From Micromonospora yangpuensis (GTDB lineage Bacteria; Actinomycetota; Actinomycetes; Mycobacteriales; Micromonosporaceae), in NCBI RefSeq assembly GCF_900091615.1, contig NZ_FMIA01000002.1:1240001-1304000 (forward strand): a DNA stretch of 64,000 nucleotides, given 5' to 3'. The notes beneath the pieces were generated by a model. The model saw only the letters and a program-made list of their open reading frames with translations, was not told the origin of the DNA and made no database searches. The position numbers and the translations under genes are program-made. Below are positions 19,398 through 28,535 of this stretch, piece by piece (positions within the stretch are counted from its first letter, which is position 1; each line of letters begins with the position of its first letter).

Positions 19398-20117
19398 GTG
19401 AGTCGGCTGTGGAGCCGGTTCGGCGCCCGTACGGCTGCTGTCGCACTGCTCTCCGTGGGCGTTGCCGGCGGCATCTACCTGGGCGACCACCAGGAGACCC
19501 AGCAACAGGGTCGGACCGCGCAGGTCTCGTTGCAGGTCGACGAGGCCGAGCATGACTACCAGCGGGAGCGGCAGGCGGCGCACCACGTCCAGTCCGCCAA
19601 GCAGCGCAGCGCCGAGTACCAGGCGAAGCTGCGGGCCGCGAAGGCCGCCAAGGAGGCCGCCCAGCGGGCCAAGGAGGCCGAGGCCGCCGCCGCGTCACGG
19701 AAGAAGGCGCGCGAGGAGGCCGAGGCCAAGAAGAAGGCCGAGGAGGCCGCCAAGAAGGCCGCCGAAAAGGCGAGCAAGCCGTACGACGGCCCGGTGCCGG
19801 ACTCCTGCACCGAGTTCAGCGGCAACCGCCGCACCGGCTGCTCGATGATGGTGCAGGCCGGCTTCGGGATGGACCAGTTCCCCTGCCTGAACAAGCTCTG
19901 GAACAAGGAGAGCGGCTGGAACCACAAGGCCCGCAATCCCTCCTCCGGTGCGTACGGCATCCCCCAGTCCTACCCCGGTAACAAGATGGCCTCGGCGGGC
20001 TCCGACTGGCAGACCAACCCGGTGACCCAGATCAAGTGGGGTCTCGGCTACATCGAGGGCCGCTACGGCAGCCCCTGCAAGGCCTGGCAGCAGTCCCAGA
20101 ACACCGGTTCGTACTGA
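19398..20117 (+). CDS. Secreted coiled-coil protein with transglycosylase-like (SLT-fold) domain
   Basis: The GTG at 19398 follows GAAGGGA (19384-19390). The 239-residue product has a signal or anchor (FGARTAAVALLSVGVAGGIY) and a long charged coiled coil rich in Ala, Lys and Glu (residues about 50-135, with AKEAAQRAKEAEAAAASRKK). The C-terminal domain resembles lysozyme-like SLT folds (LNKLWNKESGWNHKARNPSS, then AYGIPQSYPGNKMA and QIKWGLGYIEGRYGSPCKAW). The Glu in NKESGWN is the candidate catalytic acid. Similar proteins in actinomycetes are annotated as lytic transglycosylases or aggregation-promoting factors; activity is not certain. Confidence 0.87.
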   Translation: MSRLWSRFGARTAAVALLSVGVAGGIYLGDHQETQQQGRTAQVSLQVDEAEHDYQRERQAAHHVQSAKQRSAEYQAKLRAAKAAKEAAQRAKEAEAAAASRKKAREEAEAKKKAEEAAKKAAEKASKPYDGPVPDSCTEFSGNRRTGCSMMVQAGFGMDQFPCLNKLWNKESGWNHKARNPSSGAYGIPQSYPGNKMASAGSDWQTNPVTQIKWGLGYIEGRYGSPCKAWQQSQNTGSY

Positions 20118-20132
20118 CCGACGCGGATCGAC

Positions 20133-20170
20133 GGCACCGGGGCGGGGGGTGATTCCCCCGCCCCGGTGCC
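20133..20170 (+). terminator. 16-bp GC-rich hairpin
   Basis: GGCACCGGGGCGGGGG (20133-20148) pairs perfectly with the right arm at 20155-20170 across a 6-base loop, 15 bases after the transglycosylase-like stop. There is no U-run. The length and perfection of the stem make it a strong candidate end of transcription. Confidence 0.7.
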
Positions 20171-20237
20171 GGTTCCGGCGGGTACGCCGTGGCCGCCGAG
20201 GTGGCGGGTCGCGGTTTTTGCTGATACTCCTTGGGGG

Positions 20238-20879
20238 GTGACCCTGGGCCCAGGCGGCAATGATCCCAACCGGTTCGGCACCGAGGCGTTCTACGCCTCG
20301 CTCGGCCGGGCCTTCGTCGCCATGTGCGCCGTCGTACCGATCCTCTTCCTCATCGAGGCGCTGGACGTCTGGCTCGGCGCCGGCTTCGACATGGCCGCCG
20401 GGATCATCCCGCGCCGGATCGACGGCCTCGACGGGGTCTTCTTCTCCCCGTTCCTGCACCACGGCTTCGACCACCTCTACAGCAACAGCATCCCGCTGAT
20501 CCTGCTCGGCACCTTCGTGCTCGCCGCCGGGGTGCGCCGGTTCCTCTGGTCGACCCTGGTCATCATCCTGGTCAGCGGCCTCGGAGTGTGGTTCACCGGC
20601 TCACCGAACTCCATCGTGGTCGGTGCCAGCGGGGTGATCTTCGGATACCTCGGCATCCTGTTCATGCGGGGCATCGTCGAGCGCAGCTGGTGGAACTTCG
20701 CGGTGGTGCTCCTGGTCGGCCTGCTCTACGGCTGGCAACTGCTCGGCATCCTCCCCACCGACGAGCGCATCTCCTGGCAGGGGCACCTGTTCGGGCTGCT
20801 CGGCGGGCTGGTGGCCGCGGTGATCTTCCGCCGCCGTCGGTCGGAGACCGAGCCGTACTCCGACTCCTCGTTGCTCTGA
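20238..20879 (+). CDS. Rhomboid-family intramembrane serine protease
   Basis: This polytopic protein has the rhomboid core: HHGFDHLYSNSIPLILLG (the conserved N-terminal His-x-x-x-His-x-x-x-Asn type region), SIVVGASGVIFGYLGI (catalytic Ser in GASG) and SWQGHLFGLLGGLVAAVIF (catalytic His). It should cleave membrane proteins within the bilayer; the substrate is unknown. The start is uncertain: GTG 20238 gives 213 residues, GTG 20166 gives 237 but would begin inside the preceding hairpin, so the shorter form is preferred. Confidence 0.88.
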   Translation: MTLGPGGNDPNRFGTEAFYASLGRAFVAMCAVVPILFLIEALDVWLGAGFDMAAGIIPRRIDGLDGVFFSPFLHHGFDHLYSNSIPLILLGTFVLAAGVRRFLWSTLVIILVSGLGVWFTGSPNSIVVGASGVIFGYLGILFMRGIVERSWWNFAVVLLVGLLYGWQLLGILPTDERISWQGHLFGLLGGLVAAVIFRRRRSETEPYSDSSLL

Positions 20880-20886
20880 GCTGGCA

Positions 20887-20943
20887 CCGGCCGCGGTCAG
20901 CCGCGTCGAGCCGATCCGAGCCGGCCGCGGTCAGCCGCGTCGA
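20887..20943. repeat. 23-bp direct repeat covering a stop codon (2 copies)
   Basis: Identical 23-base copies lie at 20887-20909 and 20921-20943, each starting CCGGCCGCGGTCAGCCGCG. The second holds the stop codon of the transporter gene (minus strand, 20931-20933); the first repeats that TGA outside the gene. Confidence 0.8.
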
Positions 20944-21848
20944 CGCCGACCGGAGCCGAGGGCGGCGATCAGCACCGCGACCAGGGTCAGGGCCGCCCCC
21001 ACCAGGGTGATCGGCCCGGGTCGCGAGGCCGCCGTGGGCAGCACCAGATCCAGCAGTACGGCACCGAGGATCTGCCCGGCGATGGTCGCCAGGCCGAGCA
21101 GCAGCACGCCGGTGAGCCCGACCAGCGCGGCGGCGACGGCAATGAAAGCGACCCCGATCGGGCCGCCCAGATAGAGCCACGGCTCGGTCGGCAGGCTGCC
21201 GGTCGGCCAGCCCCGTACCGCGACGTCCACGGCGAACGCGAGCAGCAGGGCCGCCAGACCGACGACGAAGTTGACGAGCGTGGCGGTCGGCGTGCTGCCG
21301 GCGGCGGCCCGGACCCGGCCGTTGACCGCCTGCTGCCAGGCCACCCCCACCCCGGCCAGCAGCGGCAGCACGGCCAGCGCCAGGGCACCCGGGTCTCCCA
21401 ACCGGTCGCCGACGGCGAGCAGCACCGCCAGCACGGTGAGCACCGCCCCGGCGAGCCGGGTGACGGTGACCGGCTGCCGGCCGGCCGGGCCGATCCCCGC
21501 CCGGTCGACCAGCAGGCTGCTGCCGGACTGCCCGGCGACCACCGCCACGGTGAAGATCGCCACGCCGAGGGTGCCGATGGTCAGCCCCTGGGCGGCGACC
21601 AGGAAGGCCCCGCACACCCCGCCCAGAAGGTGCCAGGGGCGCAGCGAGCCGTCGCTGAGCGCCGTCCGCAGGGCGACCAGCCCGCCCCGCCCGGCCGCGG
21701 TGGCCAGGACCAGCACCAGCAAGATCAGCAGCCCCAGGCCGAACGAGATGACGGCGGCGGCGAACCCGTCGGCCAGCCGTACGCCCAGCTCGCCGTTGAT
21801 CCGGGACTGCACCGCGACGGTGAAGCCGGCCGCGGTCGCCAGCGCCAC
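20931..21848 (-). CDS. DMT-superfamily membrane transporter (DUF606-like)
   Basis: The 305-residue protein has about ten hydrophobic helices in two similar halves, each opening with a small-residue-rich helix (ALATAAGFTVAVQSRINGEL; AVLPLLAGVGVAWQQAVNGR). The paired Q-x-x-(V)-N-G-R/E motifs mark the YdcZ/DUF606 branch of the drug/metabolite transporter superfamily. The substrate is unknown. It starts 46 bases after the end of the fructose-bisphosphatase gene on the same strand, so the two may be co-transcribed. The GTG start at 21848 is the longest supported one. Confidence 0.85.
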   Translation of the reverse strand: MALATAAGFTVAVQSRINGELGVRLADGFAAAVISFGLGLLILLVLVLATAAGRGGLVALRTALSDGSLRPWHLLGGVCGAFLVAAQGLTIGTLGVAIFTVAVVAGQSGSSLLVDRAGIGPAGRQPVTVTRLAGAVLTVLAVLLAVGDRLGDPGALALAVLPLLAGVGVAWQQAVNGRVRAAAGSTPTATLVNFVVGLAALLLAFAVDVAVRGWPTGSLPTEPWLYLGGPIGVAFIAVAAALVGLTGVLLLGLATIAGQILGAVLLDLVLPTAASRPGPITLVGAALTLVAVLIAALGSGRRRRG

Positions 21849-21893
21849 CCCGGCGACCCGACGGGAGGTGGGCAGAGTTGCGTGTTCCGTGGC

Positions 21894-22925
21894 CTACTCC
21901 TGCTCAGCGAGGGGGCGGCCGTCGAAGTCGATGGCCGAGTAGAGCGCCAACTTCTCCAGCCGGTGGTACGAGTCGATCACCCGGATCGTGCCGCTCTTGG
22001 ACCGCATCACGATCGACTGCGTGTACGCCCCACCGGCCCGGTAGCTGACCCCGCGCAGCAGGTCGCCGGAGGTGACCCCGGTCGCGACGAAGAAACAGTT
22101 GTCCCCGGTGACCAGGTCGTCGGTGGTGAGTACCCGGTCCAGGTCGTGCCCGGCGTTCAGCGCCCGGTCCCGCTCGGCGGCGTCCTGCGGCCAGAGCTTG
22201 GCCTGCATCACCCCGCCGATGCACTTGAGGGCGCAGGCCGCGGTGATCCCCTCGGGGGTGCCCCCGATGCCCATCAGCACGTCGATCTCGGACTCGTTGC
22301 GGGCCGCGGCGATGGCCCCGGCGATGTCGCCGTCGGAGATGAACCGGATGCCCGCGCCGGTCCGGCGGATCGTCTCGACAAGTTCGTCGTGGCGGGGGCG
22401 GTCGAGGACGCAGACCGTGACCTCGGACACGTCGGTGCCCTTGGCCCGCGCGATCCGGCGGATGTTCTCCACGGCGCCGGCTTCGATGTCCACCACGTCG
22501 GCGTAGGCCGGGCCGACGGCGAGCTTCTCCATGTAGAACACGGCGCTGGGATCGAACATCGCGCCCCGCTCGGCGACCGCCAGCACGGCGAGGGCGTTCG
22601 GCATCCCCTTGCTCATCAGGGTGGTGCCGTCGATCGGATCGACCGCCACGTCCACCTCGGGGCCGGTGCCGTCACCCACCTGCTCGCCGTTGTAGAGCAT
22701 CGGCGCGTTGTCCTTCTCGCCCTCGCCGATCACCACGACGCCGCGCATCTGGATCGAGTTGATCAGCTTGCGCATCGCGTCGACGGCGGCCCCGTCGCCG
22801 CCCTCCTTGTCCCCCCGGCCGACCCACCGACCGGCGGCCATCGCTGCCGCCTCGGTGACCCGGACCAGGTCGAGGGCGAGGTTACGGTCGAGATCCTGGG
22901 GGATCCGCGTCCTGGTGTTCGTCAT
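21894..22925 (-). CDS. glpX: Class II fructose-1,6-bisphosphatase
   Basis: The enzyme hydrolyses fructose 1,6-bisphosphate to fructose 6-phosphate, an essential step of gluconeogenesis and the usual FBPase of actinomycetes. The 343-residue product shows the GlpX pattern: [60 protein letters not shown] (metal and phosphate binding) and [20 protein letters not shown]. It diverges from the DUF4245 gene, a standard actinobacterial neighbour. With pckG, this gives two gluconeogenic enzymes in the window. Confidence 0.96.
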   Translation of the reverse strand: MTNTRTRIPQDLDRNLALDLVRVTEAAAMAAGRWVGRGDKEGGDGAAVDAMRKLINSIQMRGVVVIGEGEKDNAPMLYNGEQVGDGTGPEVDVAVDPIDGTTLMSKGMPNALAVLAVAERGAMFDPSAVFYMEKLAVGPAYADVVDIEAGAVENIRRIARAKGTDVSEVTVCVLDRPRHDELVETIRRTGAGIRFISDGDIAGAIAAARNESEIDVLMGIGGTPEGITAACALKCIGGVMQAKLWPQDAAERDRALNAGHDLDRVLTTDDLVTGDNCFFVATGVTSGDLLRGVSYRAGGAYTQSIVMRSKSGTIRVIDSYHRLEKLALYSAIDFDGRPLAEQE

Positions 22926-23096
22926 GGCTCTCCTCGCGACGCTGCGGGGTGGACCGGCGCACGGCCCGCTGCCGGCTCTGCCGCGCGGCTGCGCTGCCGG
23001 CTTCGCCGCTGATCCTCACACGCTGGTCAATCTAGCGCCGGGGCGGGTCGGTGGTGGCCCGGTTCCCGGGACCAGGGGGGCTGTCAAGATGGGGAG

Positions 23097-23744
23097 GTGG
23101 AACCCGTCCAGCCAGCCAACCGCGTACCCGCCGACCCGACGCCGCCGGACGGCCAGCCGCCGGTGACCCCGGCGACCCCGGCCCCCGACGAGCCGGTCGA
23201 GCCGACCGCTGACGCCCCGCCGTCGGTGCGGCCGTCCGAGCGCGGCCGGCGACCCCGGGACATGGCGATCTCGCTGCTGGTCCTGCTGATCCCGATCGCC
23301 CTGCTGTTCGTCTTCTACCGGGGGTTCCTCGGTGGGGACCAGCCGATCTCGATGGACCCGGCACCGGCGGTGGAGCAGGCCCGGGACGCCGGCCTCTTCC
23401 CGGTAAGCGAGCCGACCGGGCTCGGCCCGGACTGGCACCCGGTGCGGGCCAGCTACCAGACCGTCGAGGGCGGGGCGAACCTGCGGATCGGCTACGTCAC
23501 GCCCGAGGGCCGTGGTGCCCAGCTGGTGCAGAGCAACGTGCCGGCGGAGCGGCTGCTCCCCGCCGAGCTGACCGCCGAGGGGCAGCCGCAGGGCTCGGTG
23601 GACCTGGCCGGGCGCAGTTGGCAGCGGTACACCGCCCGGGGCAACGAACAGGCGTACGTCCTGCTGGAGCCGAACCGTACCGTCCTGGTCGTCGGCGATG
23701 CCCGGGACAACGAACTCCGTCAGTTGGTCACCTCCCTGGGGTGA
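23097..23744 (+). CDS. DUF4245 membrane-anchored protein
   Basis: This 215-residue protein has a Pro-rich cytoplasmic N-terminus, one membrane helix (DMAISLLVLLIPIALLFVFY) and an extracytoplasmic domain. The domain contains the DUF4245 pattern (WHPVRASYQTVEGGANLRIG through SWQRYTARGNEQAYVLLEP). Its place beside glpX, in divergent orientation, is conserved in actinobacteria including Mycobacterium. Function is unknown. Its last codons and stop are duplicated in the downstream tandem repeat. Confidence 0.88.
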   Translation: MEPVQPANRVPADPTPPDGQPPVTPATPAPDEPVEPTADAPPSVRPSERGRRPRDMAISLLVLLIPIALLFVFYRGFLGGDQPISMDPAPAVEQARDAGLFPVSEPTGLGPDWHPVRASYQTVEGGANLRIGYVTPEGRGAQLVQSNVPAERLLPAELTAEGQPQGSVDLAGRSWQRYTARGNEQAYVLLEPNRTVLVVGDARDNELRQLVTSLG

Positions 23745-23825
23745 CGGTGCGGTGGGATTGGTCACCGCCCTGCGGTGACGGTGCGGTGGGATTGGTCACC
23801 GCCCTGCGGTGACGAAGCGGTGGGA
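23724..23825 (+). repeat. 34-bp tandem repeat grown from a gene 3' end (3 copies)
   Basis: The three 34-base units begin at 23724, 23758 and 23792, each starting TTGGTCACC. The first unit holds the final codons and TGA of the DUF4245 gene; the later two repeat that same TGA outside the gene. Each unit contains GGTCACC and GGTGAC as a small stem. Confidence 0.9.
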
Positions 23826-23975
23826 TTAGCGAAGCCGACGTTCGGGAACAGAAGGTACGGATCCCGTCGGTCGCAGGTCGGACCGGGCGGGACCGGTGCC
23901 CGGGGTGGGCGTACGCCTCGGCACCCCACCTCCTGCGGCCCCACCCGGGCCGGACGACCGGTTGGAGATGCTCAC

Positions 23976-24842
23976 GTGACGATTCGGCGCTTCGGCGCGG
24001 CGGTCTTCGCCGCGACGCTTCTCGCCCCCACGCTGTCCGCCTGCACCGGGACCGCCGAGACCGGGGCCGGGGCAACTCCCACGGTCTCCGGCAGCGCCTC
24101 GCCCGCCCCGTCGGGAACCGTCTCGCCCGGCCCGTCCGGCGCGGTCAGCGGCGACGCCAAGCAGGCCCTGCTGAACTCGACCAACGAGATCAAGAACGGC
24201 AACTTCCGGTTCACCATGTCCGGTGCCGGATCGACGGCACAGGGCCAGGTGCACCAGCCGAGCCAGAGCGCCCAGCTGAAGATCAGCCTCGGCGAGGCGG
24301 GATCCGACCTGATGCTGGCCCTGGACCTCATCCACGCCAAGCCGGACAGCTGGGTCAAGCTGGACCTCGGTGGTCAGGTGGCCCCGAGCCTGCCGCCGGC
24401 GCTGCGCGAGCTCAACCTCGACAAGTACCAGCACCTCGACCAGACCAAGATCCAGGGCAACCGGAGCCTCGGCTTCGACTTCGACAAGCTCGACCCGGCC
24501 GGCAGCGCGGTGCTCACCCAGGGGATCACCGAGGTCCGGCAGACCGGCGAGGGCGCGTACGCCGGCACCGTCGACGTGTCGAAGGCGGCCGAGGCCGGGT
24601 CGTTGGACACCAGCCTGATCACCGCGCTGGGCGCCCAGGCCCAGTCGCTGCCGTTCACCGCCCGGCTCGACCCGCAGGGGCGGCTCAACGAGCTGATCAT
24701 CAAGATCCCAGCCACCGGCCAGACCGAGGCGCAGGACGTGAAGATCACGTACTCGGATTACGGCAACGCCACCGAGGCGCCGAAGCCGCCGGCCGACCAG
24801 ACCGTCGAGGCCCCGGCGGAGCTGTACAACCTGCTCAAGTGA
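23976..24842 (+). CDS. LppX/LprAFG-type lipoprotein
   Basis: The GTG at 23976 follows TTGGAG by 8 bases. The 288-residue product has a lipoprotein signal ending in LAPTLSAC (lipobox Cys about residue 23) and a Ser/Pro/Gly linker. An LppX_LprAFG domain follows (KQALLNSTNEIKNGNFRFTM onward, including SWVKLDLGG and FTARLDPQGRLNELII). In mycobacteria such proteins carry lipids or lipoglycans across the periplasm; the ligand here is unknown. Confidence 0.88.
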   Translation: MTIRRFGAAVFAATLLAPTLSACTGTAETGAGATPTVSGSASPAPSGTVSPGPSGAVSGDAKQALLNSTNEIKNGNFRFTMSGAGSTAQGQVHQPSQSAQLKISLGEAGSDLMLALDLIHAKPDSWVKLDLGGQVAPSLPPALRELNLDKYQHLDQTKIQGNRSLGFDFDKLDPAGSAVLTQGITEVRQTGEGAYAGTVDVSKAAEAGSLDTSLITALGAQAQSLPFTARLDPQGRLNELIIKIPATGQTEAQDVKITYSDYGNATEAPKPPADQTVEAPAELYNLLK

Positions 24843-24891
24843 CCCGCCGCCCGGCCGGGCAGTGACCCGCCGCCCGGCCGTGGCCGGGCAG
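24840..24891 (+). repeat. Stop-codon-led repeat after the lipoprotein gene
   Basis: The gene's own TGA (24840-24842) opens a 23-base unit, TGACCCGCCGCCCGGCCGGG plus CAG. It is followed by a 29-base variant starting at 24863 and a decayed third TGA at 24892. The second unit also forms a hairpin (GCCCGGCC with GGCCGGGC, 24872-24889). Confidence 0.75.
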
Positions 24892-24916
24892 TGACGCGGG
24901 CCCGGCGCTCGCCGGG
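24872..24916. terminator. Two adjacent perfect hairpins between convergent genes
   Basis: GCCCGGCC at 24872-24879 pairs with 24882-24889, and CCCGGCG at 24901-24907 pairs with 24910-24916. They lie between the lipoprotein gene and the convergent xseB stop and probably end transcription from both sides. Confidence 0.55.
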
Positions 24917-24995
24917 CGGATGATGCGGGTGCCCGACCGTGACCGGGCGGGTGGACCCGGCGGCCTGCCGCCGGCCGGCTTCCTCGACCTCCGGG

Positions 24996-25217
24996 TCAGG
25001 AGTCGGTCGGCTGTCGGGCCGCGTCGATGCGGGTGCGCGCCCCGTCCAACCAGCGTTGACAGATCACCGCCAGCGCCTCGCCGCGTTCCCACAGCGCCAG
25101 CGACTCCTCCAGCGAGGTCCCGCCGGTCTCCAGGCGCTCCACCACCGAGGCCAGTTCGGCGCGGGCCTGCTCGTAACTGAGCCGTTCGTCCGGCCCGGCC
25201 TTCTTCTCGTCAGTCAT
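24996..25217 (-). CDS. xseB: Exodeoxyribonuclease VII small subunit
   Basis: The small subunit of the single-strand-specific ExoVII complex binds in several copies to the large subunit. The 73-residue product has the family pattern [20 protein letters not shown], then [20 protein letters not shown]. The start is ATG 25217 (MTDEKKAG). It lies downstream of xseA on the same strand, but the two are separated by about 270 bases filled with a minisatellite, an unusual distance for this operon. Confidence 0.94.
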   Translation of the reverse strand: MTDEKKAGPDERLSYEQARAELASVVERLETGGTSLEESLALWERGEALAVICQRWLDGARTRIDAARQPTDS

Positions 25218-25304
25218 CGCCACCATCTCAACACACCGGGTCCCGGCCACCCTCAGGCCAGGTAGCCGCTCGGATCCCGTGTCGCGCCAGCTCCGTGCCA
25301 CCAG

Positions 25305-25500
25305 TCCCGGGCCGGGCCCAGCTTCGGGCCGGGCCCAGCTTCGGGCCGGCTCAGCTTGGGGTCGGGCTCAATACCGGGTCGCGTCCAGCTTCGGGCCGGG
25401 CTCAGCTTCGGGCCGGGCTCAGCTTCGGGCCGGGCCCAGCTTCGGGCCGGGCTCAGCTTCGGGCCGGGCTCAACCTCGGGTCGGGCTCAACCTCGGGTCG
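25305..25500 (-). repeat. 17-bp minisatellite between xseA and xseB (about 11 copies)
   Basis: On the minus strand the unit is TGAGCCCGGCCCGAAGC with point variants. The first unit begins with the stop codon of xseA (25487-25489), and every intact unit carries a further TGA. Seventeen is not a multiple of three, so the stops cycle through the frames. One unit is 16 bases. Confidence 0.88.
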
Positions 25501-26710
25501 CGGTCACGGTGGCCGCGATCTCGCCCTCGGCCAGCCGGACCCGCAGCGGATCACCCCCGGCCACCTCGGTCGCGGCGCGTACCACGTGGCCGTCGGCGCG
25601 TTGCACGATCGCGTACCCCCGGTCGAGGGTGGCGGCGGGGGAGAGCGCCCGCAGTCGGGCCAGGATGTGCCGCAGGTCCTCGCCGGCGGCGGTGAGCCGA
25701 TGGTCCAGGCTGCGTCCGGCGCGCTGCCGCAGGGCGGTCAGCTCGCTCGCCCGCTGGTCGAGCATCACCTGCGGCCGGGCCAGCACCGGCCGGGACCGCA
25801 GTCCGTCGAGGCGGTGCTGTTCCCGGTCGACCAGGTTGCGTACCGAACGTTCCAGCCGGTGCCGGGCCTGCCGGATGAGGCGTACCTCCTCGGTGAGGTC
25901 GGGCACCACCCGCTTGGCCGCGTCGGTCGGGGTGGAGGCGCGCACGTCGGCGACGTAGTCGACCAACGGTGCGTCGGTCTCGTGGCCGATCGCGCTGACC
26001 ACCGGGGTACGGCAGGCGAAGACCGCCCGACACAGCGCCTCGTCGGAGAAGGGAAGCAGATCCTCGATGCCGCCACCACCGCGGGCCAGGACGATCACCT
26101 CGATGCTCGGATCGGCGTCGAGCACCTTCAACGCGTCGATGATCTGCGGTACCGCGCCCGCCCCCTGCACCGCCACGTTGACCGTGCGGAACTCCACCGC
26201 CGGCCACCGACGACGGGCGTTGGTCAGCACGTCCCGCTCGGCCGCCGAGGCCCGGCCGGTGACCAGACCGATCCGGCCGGGCAGGAACGGCAGCCGACGC
26301 TTGCGGGCCCGGTCGAAGAGCCCCTCGGCGGCGAGCAGCTTCTTCAACTTCTCCAACCGGGCAAGCAACTCACCGAGGCCCACCTGGCGGATCTCGTCGG
26401 CCCGCAGGCTCAGCGTGCCCCGGGCGGCGTAGAACTCCGGCTTGGCGTGCAGCACCACCCGGGCACCCTCCCGGAGCTCCGGCGCACCGGCGTCGAGCAC
26501 GTCCCGGTTGGTGGTGACGGTCAGGCTGAGATCCGCCGATGGGTCACGCAGAGTGATGAAGACCGTGCTCGCTCCCGGCCGTCGGCTGATCTGCGCCACC
26601 TGCCCGTCGACCCAGACCCAGCCGAGTCGGGCGATCCACGCCCCCACCTTCTGGCTGACCACGCGTACCGGCCACGGCTGTTCGGAGCTGCTCCTACCAT
26701 CCTCACCCAC
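25487..26710 (-). CDS. xseA: Exodeoxyribonuclease VII large subunit
   Basis: This is the catalytic subunit of ExoVII, which degrades single-stranded DNA from both ends in repair. The 407-residue product has the N-terminal OB-fold ([18 protein letters not shown] to [20 protein letters not shown]), the catalytic domain ([60 protein letters not shown]) and a long helical region typical of XseA. The C-terminus contains [10 protein letters not shown]. The start is GTG 26710. It is divergent from ispH across a palindromic element. Confidence 0.96.
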   Translation of the reverse strand: MGEDGRSSSEQPWPVRVVSQKVGAWIARLGWVWVDGQVAQISRRPGASTVFITLRDPSADLSLTVTTNRDVLDAGAPELREGARVVLHAKPEFYAARGTLSLRADEIRQVGLGELLARLEKLKKLLAAEGLFDRARKRRLPFLPGRIGLVTGRASAAERDVLTNARRRWPAVEFRTVNVAVQGAGAVPQIIDALKVLDADPSIEVIVLARGGGGIEDLLPFSDEALCRAVFACRTPVVSAIGHETDAPLVDYVADVRASTPTDAAKRVVPDLTEEVRLIRQARHRLERSVRNLVDREQHRLDGLRSRPVLARPQVMLDQRASELTALRQRAGRSLDHRLTAAGEDLRHILARLRALSPAATLDRGYAIVQRADGHVVRAATEVAGGDPLRVRLAEGEIAATVTATRG

Positions 26711-26756
26711 CCGCCCACCCTACGGACGCCCGCCACCCCCCACGACCCCACCACCT

Positions 26757-26810
26757 GTAAGGAAGGGCCCCTTCCTATCGCTTTCTGTTGTACAGGGGGC
26801 CCTTCCTTAC
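26757..26810 (+). repeat. Palindromic intergenic element, copy B (inverted core)
   Basis: The arms are perfect complements: GTAAGGAAGGGCCCC at the left and GGGGCCCTTCCTTAC at the right. Compared with copy A on the same strand, CCCTTCCTAT and ACAGGGGGCCC are identical, but the bases between them run CGCTTTCTGT instead of ACAGAAAGCG, an exact reversal. It lies between the divergent xseA and ispH starts. Confidence 0.9.
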
Positions 26811-26861
26811 CCCCGGTCGCGGTGGATGTCGGGGGTGGGGAGAGGCACGTACGATGGGTGG

Positions 26862-27854
26862 GTGACTGAGGCTGACCCGACTCCCCGGACCGGCAAGCGC
26901 GTGCTCCTGGCCAACCCCCGCGGCTACTGCGCGGGCGTGGACCGCGCGGTGCAGACCGTCGAGGAGGCGCTCAAGCTCTACGGCGCCCCGATCTACGTCC
27001 GCAAGCAGATCGTGCACAACAAGCACGTGGTGCAGACCCTGGAGGCCCAGGGTGCGATCTTCGTGGAGGAGAACGAGGAGGTGCCGGAGGGTGCCACCGT
27101 GGTCTTCTCCGCGCACGGCGTGGCACCCGAGGTCCACGAGCAGGCCAAGGCCCGCTCGCTCAAGGCGATCGACGCGACCTGCCCGTTGGTGACCAAGGTC
27201 CACCACGAGGCCCGCCGGTTCGCCGCCGAGGACTACGACATCCTGCTGATCGGTCACGAGGGGCACGAGGAGGTCATCGGTACCGCCGGTGAGGCTCCGG
27301 CCCACATCCAGCTGGTCGACGGTCCGGACGACGTACAGAACGTCACCGTCCGTGATCCGAACAAGGTCGTCTGGCTCTCCCAGACCACCCTCTCGGTCGA
27401 CGAGACGCTGGAGACGGTCGCCCGGCTCAAGAAGCGGCTGCCGCTGTTGCAGTCGCCGCCCAGCGACGACATCTGCTACGCCACCTCCAACCGGCAGCAC
27501 GTGGTCAAGGAGATCGCGGCCGAGTGCGACGTGGTGATCGTGGTCGGCTCGCGCAACTCCTCCAACTCGGTACGCCTGGTCGAGGTGGCCCTGGACGCCG
27601 GAGCCCGCGCCGGGCACCTGGTCGACTTCGCCACCGAGATCGACGACGCCTGGCTGACCGGGGCCGGCACCGTCGGTGTCACCTCCGGCGCCAGCGTGCC
27701 GGACGAGCTGGTGCAGCAGGTGCTGGCCCACCTGGCCGAGCGGGGTTTCACCGACGTCGAGGAGATCACCACCGCCGACGAGCGACTCGTCTTCTCCCTG
27801 CCGCAGGAGCTGAAGCGGGACATGAAGGCCGCCGCTGCCGCCGCCCGGGACTGA
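26862..27854 (+). CDS. ispH: 4-hydroxy-3-methylbut-2-enyl diphosphate reductase
   Basis: IspH (LytB) reduces HMBPP to isopentenyl and dimethylallyl diphosphate, the last step of the MEP pathway, using a 4Fe-4S cluster. The 330-residue protein carries the three cluster Cys in [14 protein letters not shown] (about residue 23), [11 protein letters not shown] and [11 protein letters not shown], plus the active-site SAHGVAP and [10 protein letters not shown]. The start GTG at 26862 gives the normal length. It is divergent from xseA. Products feed the isoprenyl synthase encoded at 13.4 kb. Confidence 0.96.
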   Translation: MTEADPTPRTGKRVLLANPRGYCAGVDRAVQTVEEALKLYGAPIYVRKQIVHNKHVVQTLEAQGAIFVEENEEVPEGATVVFSAHGVAPEVHEQAKARSLKAIDATCPLVTKVHHEARRFAAEDYDILLIGHEGHEEVIGTAGEAPAHIQLVDGPDDVQNVTVRDPNKVVWLSQTTLSVDETLETVARLKKRLPLLQSPPSDDICYATSNRQHVVKEIAAECDVVIVVGSRNSSNSVRLVEVALDAGARAGHLVDFATEIDDAWLTGAGTVGVTSGASVPDELVQQVLAHLAERGFTDVEEITTADERLVFSLPQELKRDMKAAAAAARD

Positions 27855-27911
27855 GCCCGCTGAGCACCGCCGGGGCTGAGCACCGTCCGGGAGTGAGCAC
27901 CGCCCGGACGG
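27852..27911 (+). repeat. Stop-codon-led tandem repeat after ispH
   Basis: Beginning with the ispH stop at 27852, the DNA reads TGAGCCCGC, then TGAGCACCGCCGGGGC (27861), TGAGCACCGTCCGGGAG (27877) and TGAGCACCGCCCGGACGG (27894). The units are 16-18 bases, each led by TGA. Confidence 0.8.
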
Positions 27912-28033
27912 GTGGTTCCGGCCGTGGACCGACGGCGCGTGCGGGTGGCGTGACCGGGCCGTCGGCCCCGCTCCGACCCGGGTCCGCGCCAGCGGGTGGG
28001 AACGGAACTTCTCCCGGGTACGTCAGAGCTGGT

Positions 28034-28528
28034 ATGAGGACTACTCGGATCGCCCTTCCCGCCCTCGTCGCCTGCCTGGTGCTGAGCGCCTGCGGTGGCC
28101 AGGGCCCCGGTGACGTGACCGGCGAACCCGGCAGCACAGGAGGACCGTCGATGGCCACCCCCACCGATCCGACCGACCCCACGGGCCTGCCCGATCCCAC
28201 CGCCTCGGCCGATCCGACCGCTGCGGTGTCCCCGTCGCCCCCGACCCGGCTGCCGAAGCTCAGCCCGCCCGCCACCCGGCCGGCCGAGCCGCCGGTGCCA
28301 AACCCCGGTGGCTCCGGCGGACCGGCCGCCACCACCCTGACGGGGACGGTCGAGGCCGGGGTGGAGCCGGGCTGCCTGTTGCTGGACGGCCACCAGTTGG
28401 TCGGTGGCCCCCGTGACGTGCTGCGGGCCGGCGCCCGGGTGACCGTCACCGGGCAGGTCCAGCAGGACCTGATGACCACCTGCCAGCAGGGCATCCCGTT
28501 CCTGGTGGCAAGCGCCCGCGCGGCCTGA
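28034..28528 (+). CDS. Small lipoprotein with OB-like C-terminal domain
   Basis: The ATG at 28034 opens a 164-residue product with a lipoprotein signal ending in LVACLVLSAC (Cys about residue 20). A Pro/Thr/Asp linker of about 75 residues follows, then a small beta-rich domain with two Cys (TLTGTVEAGVEPGCLLLDGH through VTVTGQVQQDLMTTCQQGIP). The domain pattern, TxxGTV with a short Cys pair, suggests an OB-like fold. No function is recognised. It is convergent with the subtilase gene. Confidence 0.8.
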   Translation: MRTTRIALPALVACLVLSACGGQGPGDVTGEPGSTGGPSMATPTDPTDPTGLPDPTASADPTAAVSPSPPTRLPKLSPPATRPAEPPVPNPGGSGGPAATTLTGTVEAGVEPGCLLLDGHQLVGGPRDVLRAGARVTVTGQVQQDLMTTCQQGIPFLVASARAA

Positions 28529-28535
28529 GCCGCGC

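Noticed and set aside
25295..26869. 524-codon plus-strand frame over the minisatellite and opposite xseA
   Set aside because: It begins in repeats and mirrors xseA; there is no domain.
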